Below are positions 10,900 through 21,123 of a DNA stretch of 64,000 bases, piece after piece. Each line of letters begins with the position of its first letter. The first letter of the stretch is position 1. This stretch comes from Mycogone perniciosa. Taxonomy: Eukaryota > Ascomycota > Sordariomycetes > Hypocreales > Hypocreaceae. The notes under the pieces were generated by a model. It was not told the DNA's origin, ran no database searches, and saw nothing but the letters and a program-made list of their open reading frames with translations. The stretch is from positions 1 through 64,000 of the forward strand of contig JAOALB010000033.1 of the NCBI GenBank assembly GCA_025331125.1. Reading direction: 5' to 3'. Both the position numbers and the translations under genes were made by a program.

Positions 10900-12808
10900 A
10901 TGTTTCATCCACTCGCCGAGCCGTCGAACCCCCTAAGATGGGGCCTACCAGATCCTACCAAGTCCGAGAAGTGGGCCAAGCCAACTCCCGAGCAAGGCTG
11001 TGTTCTCGCTAATGTCAAGGATCGGATGGATCTACACCGGGCTCTTATGCGCGGGGCTGGCTTCTACGACTGGATGATGAAGTCTGGTCCTATGGATGTA
11101 GCGGATAACCTGACGTCCGTGTCTCACAGTAACATCCATGTGAAATGTCGGACACTACCTGTTGTCGACTTCTTAGACTTTGGCGATAATGTACGCGCGA
11201 ATGCCATAGTCAAGGAGGCGCTGCCTAACGATCGTGGCCGTTTCCGCGAATACATGAGCAACCGACCCCTTGGTCTCGGCATTATCGCAGCCGTAAGTCT
11301 CTTGTCCTAATAATTTTGAAACAGGTTAGAACTGATTTTGTGTATAGGGTCCGGGCACTGGGAAGACCACAGCAGGAGCAGCAGCTACCGCTGCAATGGC
11401 AGCCAAGCTTGGCAAAATCTTGTGTTCTGCACCGACCCATATCGCAACGGACAACTTTGCGGCTCGTCTCGACTACAGGACCCGCGTCATTGCCAAGTCC
11501 CTCAACCAGGGCAAAGACCAGGACGACCCAACTCGCTGCCGCCATCACATTGTTATCCGAGCATACAACCCACATCACGAAGTCGCCGCTTTTATGAGCC
11601 TGCTGGAAAGGCCAGACCGTGGCGATGAGGCAGTTCCATGTGGATGGGGCCGGGCATCCCGATGGAAGCACCATCTTTCCGTTGCCTTCTGGTTCCTGGT
11701 GGTGTTAGGTTCCCCTGATGTCAGAGAGCTTCACTCAGACGACAGTGAAGAGCTATGGAGACTTCGCCGTGACATTGAAGGGAATAAAGACCTCCAGCGA
11801 CTTCGTGACGTTGCGACAGGAGCCACTACTTGGGAGCAATATTTAAATGATATGCCGCCAACCGTGATGACAGCGAACGAGAAAGACCATGACGGCAACT
11901 TTTTCAATCGGTTTGCCAATAGTGGCAGAATCTCGGCTTTACTCTTCCTTCAGGCATGCGGCATCCCGGTCTATCGCCTCATAACGCAGCTCCGTATGGC
12001 CAAGGGCATGTTCGATATGGTATCAAGCATAGTCTACAAGGGTGTCCCCCTTGAATACGCCTCAAGCTGTGATGTCGACCACAAGGAGTTCGAGACTGGT
12101 CGGGCCCTGGAGAGTTATATCCAGGAGAAGTACCCAACAGTAACATCCCCTCCTGCGGACGAACTCCTGCCCGTCTTCGTCCATTGTCCGGGGTCCCTCG
12201 TGTTCACCGACTCTGCCACCGGGTCCAAGCGGAGTCCTGACCAAGCCAAAGTTGCGCTGGACCTCACAGTTGATCTGGTCAAATGCAAGAAGATCGACCC
12301 AGCCCGAATTGTCATTTTGACTCCATACGCAGCCAATTTGGAGCTCATTGGCAACATGCTGCGCAAGGATTCTGCGTACGAGGCGCTCAAGGGAATGCAG
12401 CAGCCATCAACGGTCGACTCATTCCAGGGTCAGGAGAACGATGTAGTCGTCGTCGTCATGGGTACGGCGTATCCAAAGCCTGGCCCAGGCTTCACGTCCG
12501 ACGAGCAGCGCCTGAACGTCTTGCTCACCCGACAGAGGTGTGGATTGATCATAATTGGTGACATCAACGTCACCGGGCAGCTGCGAGGCAATGAGGGCGA
12601 GAAGGAGGGCAAGGGGAAGGGCAAGGGGAAGGGCAAGGGGAAGGGCAAGGGTAAGGAGAAGGACGAGAAGAACTTCCAAGTAGAAGGCACCAGCGGGAAA
12701 TCTATTTCACGAAGGCCACGGCACTGCGAAAGGTGCATGAAGCACTACACAACGCCGGCCGGGTCATCACGATCCCTGTTGGGCCTCGGTCGAAAAAAAG
12801 GACCCTGA
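10900..12808 (+). CDS. UPF1-like SF1 helicase, internally deleted and probably N-truncated
   Basis: A protein of the AAA_11/AAA_12 (UPF1/SEN1-like) superfamily 1 helicase group. Two exons (10900-11292 and 11348-12808, 55-nt intron) give 617 residues. Walker A (GPGTGKTT) is at 132-139. Motif IV-like LITQLRMAKGMFD, motif V VDSFQGQEND (about 487-496) and motif VI RLNVLLTRQR (about 517-526) are present. The Walker B block is absent: the chain passes from TTWEQYLND straight into MPPTVMT near 11850, where relatives keep an acidic DEAA box and GDxxQLPP (from memory). The frame stays open across this point and no splice signal is visible. The coding-like frame also extends upstream of the first ATG to a stop at 10831. 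The tail has a (Gly-Lys)n run and a Cys/His-containing end. ATP hydrolysis is probably lost, so this is likely a relic. Confidence 0.7.
12608..12655 (+). repeat. 12-bp tandem repeat encoding Gly-Lys run
   Basis: Four tandem copies of GGCAAGGGGAAG, the last with one change, lie near the 3' end of the helicase gene and encode a basic Gly-Lys stretch. Its length is probably polymorphic. Confidence 0.85.
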
Positions 12809-14446
12809 ACCAGGACCACCAGCTGCTTTCACCTCCAAGCCGTCAGCATTTCGACTAGGACTTTAATATATATAGATAAGTTTTCATTCCGTATTTAAAA
12901 GCAGCTTCTTGACCTGCTGGGGCTACTTATATTGTGTCAAACCGTTGCACTAGGCCAGCAAAAGTGAACTGTACACCTCAACAATTGTAGCTTATATTGT
13001 GTTTGACATATTGATAGCATCCGTTATTATTATAATTCTCAATTGCTACTACTAACACTTCGTATTTCCAGCTACCATTATTAATTTTTATTCAGGGAGG
13101 TATGACGTTTCTAAAGCAGATGACTGTGGGAGGTTTTTGAGTGATGAATCCTCTCTGCATTTTCCTATTTTCTTTCTGTTTCTTTTCCTCTTTCTTTTAT
13201 TTTCTCATTTGTTTACAGGTATATCAGTCCTCTATTGAGGGGAGGCGGGGGCGGCTATCCTAACGGGGGGCATGATATGGGAGGAGGTACACTCACGCAG
13301 AAAGACTATTATCCAGGGTCAAGGAATGACACTTGGCGAGCATTGGCTCTCCTAGCTCTAGCTTCTCTTAGTTCTTACATCAATGCACTCACCCACTTGA
13401 GGGTTCTACCCATAACAGGTTCTTTTATAATTACTATCGTTTCTTTCGATTGCTATTATTTTAATAATAGTTTAGCGCTAAATTATTACTGTTATCTGAA
13501 TGACTATGTTAAAATATGTTCTTGTCTTTAGTGGAAGTTAGTGGTATAGTATAGATGTCTTTGTCGTTGAATAGAGTGATGGAACTACCCAACTTGACGC
13601 TGACGACAAGGCATTCACTCCCCTCCCGACATCGCAGATAAATACACGCAGATGGACGACCAATTAGTTTCCTCTCAGCCACAACTAAGCAGTCACTAAC
13701 TGAAGATACCAAGGCCCCGAAGCTTATAATTACTTTTATTTCTTGTCATTTCCTTTATTCGTTGTAATTTACCTTCTTTCTTATAATTTCCATTATACTT
13801 TCCTTTGCATCTTTTTTCTGTCAAGGCATACAAATAACTCAGTCGGAACGACATTAACGTACTCGAGCTGTTATGTGTTTGTATACTTAGCCTTAGAAGA
13901 GAGACTTTTAGCTACCCAGCTTCCATCAAGAGGCATATTGATATTGTTTCATCATCGCATCGATATGGTGGGATTTTACCTATATAAAATGGGCCTGGTG
14001 ACACGTATTATTCTTTCGTCTCAGTAAAATGACTGTATTTTAGAAAGAAGAAAACGCGAAGAAAGGAGGTTTAGGCACACAATGTTTATATGACAATTAC
14101 TCTGTTATGAGTGCTGAATTGAGAATTAGGTATTGTTCCATAACCTAATAGAATTCCGACTCATCGTATCACCGACAGTGCGTGCCTTCCATCAACAGCT
14201 GAATCGGACAACATGCCAAACCCTTATACCAGTCAACAAAACTGAGGGTATATCCCAGCGGTTGTAGCTAAAATTGTGGCCATATTTATTGTGTGACACA
14301 CTTAATATGTCAGAGTGATGGACTTGCACAGTGGTATTTCATCAACTATCGCGGAGTCGTCTTCAGTCCCGCCTCCCTCCTCTTCACCACATTCATTATT
14401 ATTTTCAACGTCATTTAAATATTCCCATCAATAATCAAGGAAAATT
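12809..14446. other. Gene-free interval, pyrimidine-rich patches
   Basis: No gene supported. A TTTC-rich pyrimidine stretch lies at about 13150-13215. A minus-strand open frame of about 67 codons at 13509-13712 has no motif I recognise. Confidence 0.5.
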
Positions 14447-15851
14447 ATGTCTTCCATCTTCTGTTGCTCATTAATATCTCCATATCGACCACAGTGTCTC
14501 AACCACGAGCCGAAGTTCAAGGCATTTACGCATTGGGCTGACATGCAACGCGTTCCTGGCGATGTCTCTCCGTTTATCTCTACCGCACCATATGCAGTTC
14601 AACTCGCCAAACAGATTAACTACGGACCACAAGAGTCGGTCAGATATTTCTTGCCATCTAGTGGCTGATCAGATTTCAAGGAGGTGACTGAGAATCATTT
14701 CTTGAGCTGGAATTTCGAAAAAACTAAACTCGTACGTTGCTAAGGTGTTTTCGAATACCCGGGGCTTTTCATAGTTATTAACATATCATAGGTACAAGAA
14801 CTTCAGATGTGGAAAGTATAATAAGCTTTTCGAAGTCAACTTGTACCAGAAGAACCCAAAAAATAGCCATCACTGGCGAGCCAACCTCGGGCGTCCATCC
14901 AGGGATATCGACCTAGCATATCGACAGAAGGAATTGAAGGCGGAGTCTACGAATGAAGTTGATAGATCAAAGGAAAGTAAGGATAAAGGAAAGGAGAGTG
15001 AGCTGCCTAGGGTACAGAATAACAGTTCAACCATGACGTTTAATATCTGCGGTGCAGCCAACCTGCCTCATGAAGAAGACATGGTGCATAAGGAAACTGG
15101 AACATCTGCGCAGCTGAATATCAAACCCCTCAAATCGTACCTTCGCCTTTTGCTCCCCCAGGTCGCTAAGCCTTGGATCGAGCGGCTTATTGTACCTGTT
15201 ATGTCTTGACTGGGTCAACACAGAATTGGACCTTGGCCTCGAACTTGAAGCATAATGGGATGCCGAATTAACCAGCTCAAATATCATCGTGTTTCTCTGC
15301 GACACCATTGATTTCTCTGGCGAGGATGAAATCAATCTTGAAGCTATGGAAAAACTCGTGGTCTCTGCAATGAATCGTATTAAGTCGACCAAATTGTCAT
15401 AGGTGCCTGGGCGAGTCAGATTCAGAGAGATTATTGATACAGTGACCAAATATGGTCACCATATCAACTTGGTTTCCTTTCTAAGTATATGGGCAGTTTT
15501 ATTTCCATGTTTGAATCTGGTCCCAGCGAGATATTTCTCAAGCATCTCGGGGGCAGAGAAGACAAATGCTACGAGATCCATGGAGTCAGAAAACTAACGT
15601 GTACCACGAATTGGCAAAAACTGTACTTAGACGACAACCTTTTTTCTTATGTAACGCTTAAAACTGATTCATTGCTACAGAATGACCACGTTGAGAAGGA
15701 ATTTGTGCTGTGGAAAGATGATCCATCCGACGAGTCATCTGAGTCATCAAACTTTGGCAACTATGAATACAGCTACGACTCTGATGAAAACGATATGGAC
15801 TTGACAGCATGTGATAAGGAGTGTGGCTATTGCGGACATTGTTCTTATTGA
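14447..15851 (+). pseudogene. Decayed hypothetical fungal protein gene
   Basis: Coding-like segments follow one another on the plus strand but are broken by stops. The first runs from 14447 to a TGA at 14666-14668, and the same frame then continues with DFKEVTENHFLSWNFEKTKL. Further segments lie at 14830-15209, at about 15207-15401 (with in-frame TAA and TAG), and at 15489-15851. The last ends in an acidic Ser/Glu/Asp region and a Cys-rich end, CDKECGYCGHCSY, which I recall from uncharacterised proteins of Aspergillus and Penicillium. No function is known. Several independent breaks in different segments argue for a dead gene rather than missed introns, though some breaks could be bridged by splicing. 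Confidence 0.55.
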
Positions 15852-16015
15852 TTAGGATCAACGGTATTCCCGGACCACATCTCATGGGATATCAAGGGAG
15901 ATAATTAGTTCAATCTGCATCTTTCATTAATTGCACAATGTTTGAGACATTTTCTTTTTTTAAAATTTGTTCAATTATTTTACCCTTCACCAACGCCCGT
16001 GATCAGGTAATACGA

Positions 16016-18363
16016 TTATAGACGGCTGCGAGCATTCGAGCCGGAAGAAACATCAAATCGGTCCAGGTTCATGACCTTATCCCAAGCAGTAACAAAGTCG
16101 CGAACGAACTTCTCTCCGCCATCGGCGCTGCCATACACTTCAGCGACGGCACGCAGCTCGGCGTGGGAACCGAACACGAGGTCAACACGAGTGCCGATCC
16201 ACTTCACCGCGCCGGTCTTGCGGTCGGTTCCCTCGTAAAGCTCACCATCAGGGCTGGCCTTCCAGGCAGTGCCAATATCCAGCAGGTTGACGAAGAAGTC
16301 GTTGGTGAGAACACCTGGTCGCTCAGTGAAGACACCATGGGGTGAACCATCGGAGTTGGTACCCAGAACACGCAGACCTCCGATAAGAGCAGTAAGCTCA
16401 GGTGTAGAGAGAGTCAGGAGCTGGGCCCGGTCGACAAGCACGTGCTCCACCTTGACCTTTTCGATGGAGCGACCGTAGTTTCGGAAGCCATCGGCAAGTG
16501 GCTCTAGATAGTTGATGGACTCAACATCCGTCTGCTCCTGAGAGGCGTCTGTACGGCCAGGAGTGAAGGGGACAGTCACATCGTGGCCGGCATCTCTGGC
16601 AGCCTTCTCGACGGCGGCAGCTCCTGCTAGGACGATGAGATCGGCGATGGAAACTTTCTTGCCGCTGCTCTGGAATCGCTGCTGGATGTTCTCCAGCGTA
16701 CTGAGAACCTCAGCGAGCTGGGCAGGATTGTTGACCTGCCAGTCCTTCTGGGGTGCAAGGCGGATGCGAGCACCGTTGGCACCGCCGCGTTTGTCGCTGC
16801 CACGGAAGGTTGAGGCTGAAGCCCAGGCGGCAGAGATGAACTTGGATGGGTGCACGCCAGTCGCCAAGACTTCACGCTTAATAGCAGCAATGTCATTGCT
16901 ATCAATGACGGGGTGGTTAAGAGAAGGAAGAGGATCCTGCCAGACGAACTCCTCAGCGGGCACCTCTGGGCCGAGGTAGCGAGCACGAGGACCCAAATCG
17001 CGATGGGTGAGCTTGAACCACGCCTTGGCGAAGGCATCAGCAAACTGTTCAGGATGCTCGAGGAAGCGGCGCGAGATCTTCTCATACGCAGGATCGAAGC
17101 GGAGCGAAAGATCGGTGGTCAACATCTTGGGGAGGTGCTTCTTGTTGGCGTCATAGGCATCTGGGATAAAGGGCTCCGCGTTCTTGGCCACCCACTGGTT
17201 AGCACCAGCAGGGCTCTTAGTCAGCTCCCATTCGAACTTGAAGAGATACTCGAAGAATTGGTTGCTCCATTGTGTTGGGGTCTTGGTCCAGGTCACCTCG
17301 AGGCCGCTGGTGATGGTATCGGGACCCTTGCCAGAGTTGTGAGAATTAGCCCAACCAAAGCCCTGAGTTTCAAGACTAGCACCCTCTGGCTCTACACCGA
17401 CATTAGTGGCAGGAGCTGCCCCGTGCGTCTTGCCAAAAGTGTGGCCACCCGCAATGAGGGCGACTGTCTCCTCGTCGTTCATCGCCATGCGTCCAAAAGT
17501 GACACGAATATCTCGAGCAGCAGCAATAGGATCAGGATTGCCATTAGGTCCCTCTGGATTCACGTATATAAGCCCTGAATTTTTGCTATTAGCTTGATAA
17601 CTTTCTTCTGGAGTTGAGGGTTCCTCCTGGACGAGATCAAGGGGGCTCACCCATATGCACGGCCCCAAGTGGAGATTCCGGTTCACCATCCTTGCCGCGA
17701 GCAAAACGGACGTCATTGCCTAGCCAGGTTGTTTCAGATCCCCAATAAACTGACTCGTCAGCTTCCCAGGTATCGGCACGGCCGCCTGCGAAGCCGATAG
17801 TCTTGAAGCCCATGGACTCGAGGGCGACGTTGCCAGTCAAGATCATCAGGTCGGCCCAAGAGATCTTATTGCCATACTTCTGCTTAATGGGCCATAGCAA
17901 GCGGCGGGCCTTGTCGAGACTGACATTGTCAGGCCAGCTGTTGAGGGGAGCGAATCGTTGTTGGCCCTATTTTATTCAAGTCAAGTTAGTATGTTATTTT
18001 CGGTATTATGCTGGGTGACTCCTGTCTGCTTACCTGACCACCACCACCACGGCCGTCGAATACACGGTATGTACCGGCGCTGTGCCATGCCATGCGGATG
18101 AACAGGCCTCCGTAGTGGCCAAAGTCAGCTGGCCACCAATCTTGGGAGTCTGTCATGAGGGCATGAAGATCCTTCTTGACAGCGGCCAAGTCGAGGCTGT
18201 TAAACGCCGCAGCATAGTCGAAATCAGCACCCAGAGGATTGGTCACATCAGTGTGCTGGCGGAGGATGTTGAGCTTAAGTGAGTTGGGCCACCAATCCCG
18301 GTTTCTGGTGCCGCCACCGGCAGTGTTGACCCCACCGTGAACTGGACATTTGCCTTCTGCCAT
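16016..18363 (-). CDS. katG: Catalase-peroxidase KatG
   Basis: A bifunctional haem catalase-peroxidase that removes hydrogen peroxide. Three exons (18363-18034, 17966-17651, 17574-16016; introns 67 and 76 nt) give 734 residues, close to the usual fungal KatG length. The distal haem site RMAWHSAGTYR supplies Arg90, Trp93 and His94. The loop GLIYVNPEGPNG holds Tyr219 of the Met-Tyr-Trp cross-link. Proximal His lies in LIAGGHTFGKTHG. The second, C-terminal domain is present with VLAGAAAVEKAA. The start at MAEGKCPVHGG matches family N-termini; no signal peptide is seen, so it is probably the intracellular KatG1 type. The apparent frame change after GAVHMG is an ordinary intron (GTGAGC to TTCAG), not damage. 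The gene has long open frames on the opposite strand because of biased codon use. It looks intact. Confidence 0.97.
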
Positions 18364-20431
18364 TTTTGCTGATTTTCGCGTTTGTTTCAGTGGATTAATC
18401 ACCTCACTCCTGAGCTGAATGAATCTTCTTCACGAATAGCTTCACGGATAGCTTTAAGAGAGTAGAGGAGGGGGAGAAGAGGGGTGGCCATACCCCGCGC
18501 TTTATGCTCCCTCTCCTTGCCTCGAGAGGTCTCAGAAGCTCCGGCTAACAAGAGAGCAAACTTATTTGTAATGCATGAATCTTACTCGCTCGGAGGCCAT
18601 CGGTTGATACGTCATCCGGGCCTCTTTCGCAAATGTCCCCGCATCTCACGAATGGACCGGAAAGGAACTATGCCCGATCTAAGGCCCCAAGACTCGGCAT
18701 GTGGGTTTTGTGGGCAGACTATCACGTATGCGCAGAGGAGTAGCCCCGCTCACCGAACCATATGTGCGCCCTCCCCTGTTGGACTCGATAAGCTATTCTC
18801 AAATACCAATTAAGAGCTTCTAGTTATTAGTGATTACGGAGGGCATTATTCTAATAGGTCGCTTTTCTGCACGCGTTTACGGTGTTTCCTTGCCCATAGG
18901 CAACAAGCTCAGAAAAATGGCCGATACTATCTGCTCCGTAAGTACTCCGTAGCCCGGCTAGTTCCCCGAACTCCGGACCCCACTCCGCTCCCGGAGTTAT
19001 CCAAACAGACATATTGTTTGTCTGAGGAAATAAAATTAAATGGTGCAACAGCCAGAAGAATCCTTCAATCGCTCGCAATACAGTGCGAGAAATGCACAGA
19101 GTCTGGTTAATTGCGATGAGCAAAATGGCAGCCAAGGTTCACGGAGCGCACCGTACTCCGTTTCACACACTGCTACTTCGGAATTCCGTACCCACTATTA
19201 GGCGACTTATTATGTACTATCTAACCTCCTATGGAGTAGTGGGACTTTAAATCAATACTTACTTCGTACTCCGTACATACTCCGTAATATTGGACAAACT
19301 TACGCCCGGGTAAAAGGGCTCTGATATTCTACTACGTGTGTGGTAATACTTGGGTGGTTTTATTCCCGACATAGTCTAGACGCCAATTTTTTTGGAAATT
19401 CTGAAATCCTTATTCATGCTTTAATAATTGGATAACCTAATTCAAGTTTGAATAGTCTGATACTCCTAGCACTACTGCGGTAGCAATACTGTGGATACGA
19501 CTCTATTTATATTTCATAGCCGTTAGTTACCCACAAAGTTCCACTGTCACGCAATACCCAACTGGCGCGGATATGTTCGGCGATTGGCAGAGCCGTGACA
19601 AAGCGGGTGATGTTCCTACTGGCGCAAGCAATCACGCAAGCTGTCCTCCGTATTGTCATGTGCCAAAGAACTCAACTGTCGGGCTTCCCCTTACGGGGTG
19701 AAGGAGCTGACTAGAGGGAATCTCAACTCTCCCTATTCTATGGGGGCATTTTGTACTTCCAGCCGATTTCGTAATAATAAACCTAATGCTTCGCATCGGT
19801 AACAAGCCCATGGAAATACAAGTTCTTCTCTCTACCTTGAAAAGCTAAGCTAAGCTCCCCAATTTGCCAAGTTGGGTAAAATGTCTTTAAGAAAAGAACT
19901 CTACAGAAGCACTAGAGCGGAATAATCGTATGCAGAAAACACAGCGATATCCTCCCCCGTATATACAGTTCGGTTCAATTTCCTTGTCGCTTTATCACTA
20001 TGGTCAGCAGTTCAATTTGAGGACATCTGTTAAGTGGAGATGGTCTGCAAAAGTATGCAGTCTATGATAGCTGTTCCTGATGCTTGCCCTGCTCGGCATA
20101 ATACGTATATTGCTGGAAAACCATCTGAATACGGTAGTGTCCGCCGGCGGGTCCTTTTTTGGCCAATCCTTATACACGTGGCCTGAACGGCATTATGTAA
20201 GACCAAATTTCGTTAAGGCTGGAGAAGGGAATGTGGAGTTTGAAGTAGTACTAGTATAAGTTAATCGGAGGGGCTCTGTACATAGCTAATAATACAGTAG
20301 TATTTTTGTGTTGGCGGTCCCTCTTTTTTCGTCACCCGCTTGCCAGGGTCCCGAAGAGGCAATTTAGTGAGAAACTGCAAGTGGGAATAGTACTAACAAG
20401 GAATATGGTGTGCTCAGGTTAATTAATGATG

Positions 20432-20447
20432 TACGGAGTACTCCGTA
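20432..20447. repeat. Perfect 16-bp palindrome TACGGAGTACTCCGTA
   Basis: Two overlapping copies of TACGGAGTA in opposite orientation form a perfect palindrome. The half-site recurs elsewhere between 18.9 and 33 kb. A regulatory role is unproven. Confidence 0.8.
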
Positions 20448-20510
20448 GATACACGGAATAGATTTTCCCCCCATTACCCCATAACGGCCATTTTCTGTGG
20501 GTGGTGGAGG

Positions 20511-20557
20511 CCCCAAGTATTGCCCCATTGCCCCATTAGCCCCCGCCCAACTTCCCC
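20511..20557 (-). other. Candidate G-quadruplex motif
   Basis: On the minus strand, runs of GGGG, GGG, GGGGG, GGGG, GGGG and GGGG are separated by loops of one to eight bases, which satisfies the usual four-tract G-quadruplex pattern. It lies in a gene-free region. Confidence 0.55.
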
Positions 20558-20711
20558 ATATTAAAGTAAAGTAATTGTTTATTAATTTATATATAAGCAA
20601 CTGAAAGCTTAGAGAATCAATACAGGAAGATTTGAAAGCGTGACTTTTCAACATGAATATCAGAATAAACAATTTTTTGGTTCAAAAAAAAGTGTTTATT
20701 TTTATTTTATG

Positions 20712-20938
20712 TTAGTAGAGTTCAATATTGGCGTTCTGATTGTTGTCATCGTATCCTTCTACGCCGTTCAAGTTGCTGTCGTGGGCTAAAAGATAGCTTA
20801 AGGCAGAGGTGTAGAGGCTGTAAACCAACAAATCATCATAGCTGGACTTCTTCTTTAATGGCAATATCGACCATGAGCTGCAGCATCTTGATGGACTGCA
20901 GCAGAGTGTGAAGGAGAATAAGCCTGTTCTAATTGTTT
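20712..20938 (-). pseudogene. Frameshifted coding-like remnant, unknown family
   Basis: On the minus strand, an amphipathic stretch (LLQSIKMLQLMVDIAIKEEV) is followed one frame later by YDDLLVYSLYTSALSYLLA and an Asn/Asp-rich end that stops at 20712-20714. The two parts read naturally only if one base is gained or lost near 20835. I do not recognise the family. The remnant ends about 185 bp downstream of the membrane-fused monooxygenase gene and is probably independent of it. Confidence 0.35.
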
Positions 20939-21123
20939 AGGAGCACATCAACAAGCATACAATAACTATACATAGCCATTAACAACATCATTGATACCCC
21001 TGCGATAGTCAAAATCTCCAACAACCGCTATTTACAGCCATATTTGTGTTGGTGATGATCGATTCCGAGACAGACTTCGATTCCTCCTTTCTAGGCCCAA
21101 AAGTGAGTTGCTACGCAGAGTAA

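Larger units (their letters stand above)
18364..20711. other. Long intergenic region with recurrent TACTCCGTA words and a G-rich motif
   Basis: No gene seen. It contains the katG promoter side, several copies of the 9-mer TACTCCGTA (18943, 19267, 19278, 20432 and 20439), and a C-run cluster at 20511-20557 that is G-rich on the minus strand. Confidence 0.6.

Noticed and set aside
16563..17597. Long plus-strand open frames opposite katG
   Set aside because: They are antisense to a highly conserved gene, have no family features, and reflect codon bias of katG.
17637..17716. Apparent frameshift in katG after GAVHMG
   Set aside because: A GT-AG intron (17575-17650) joins MG to LIYVNPEG in frame and restores a standard catalase-peroxidase, so the gene is intact.
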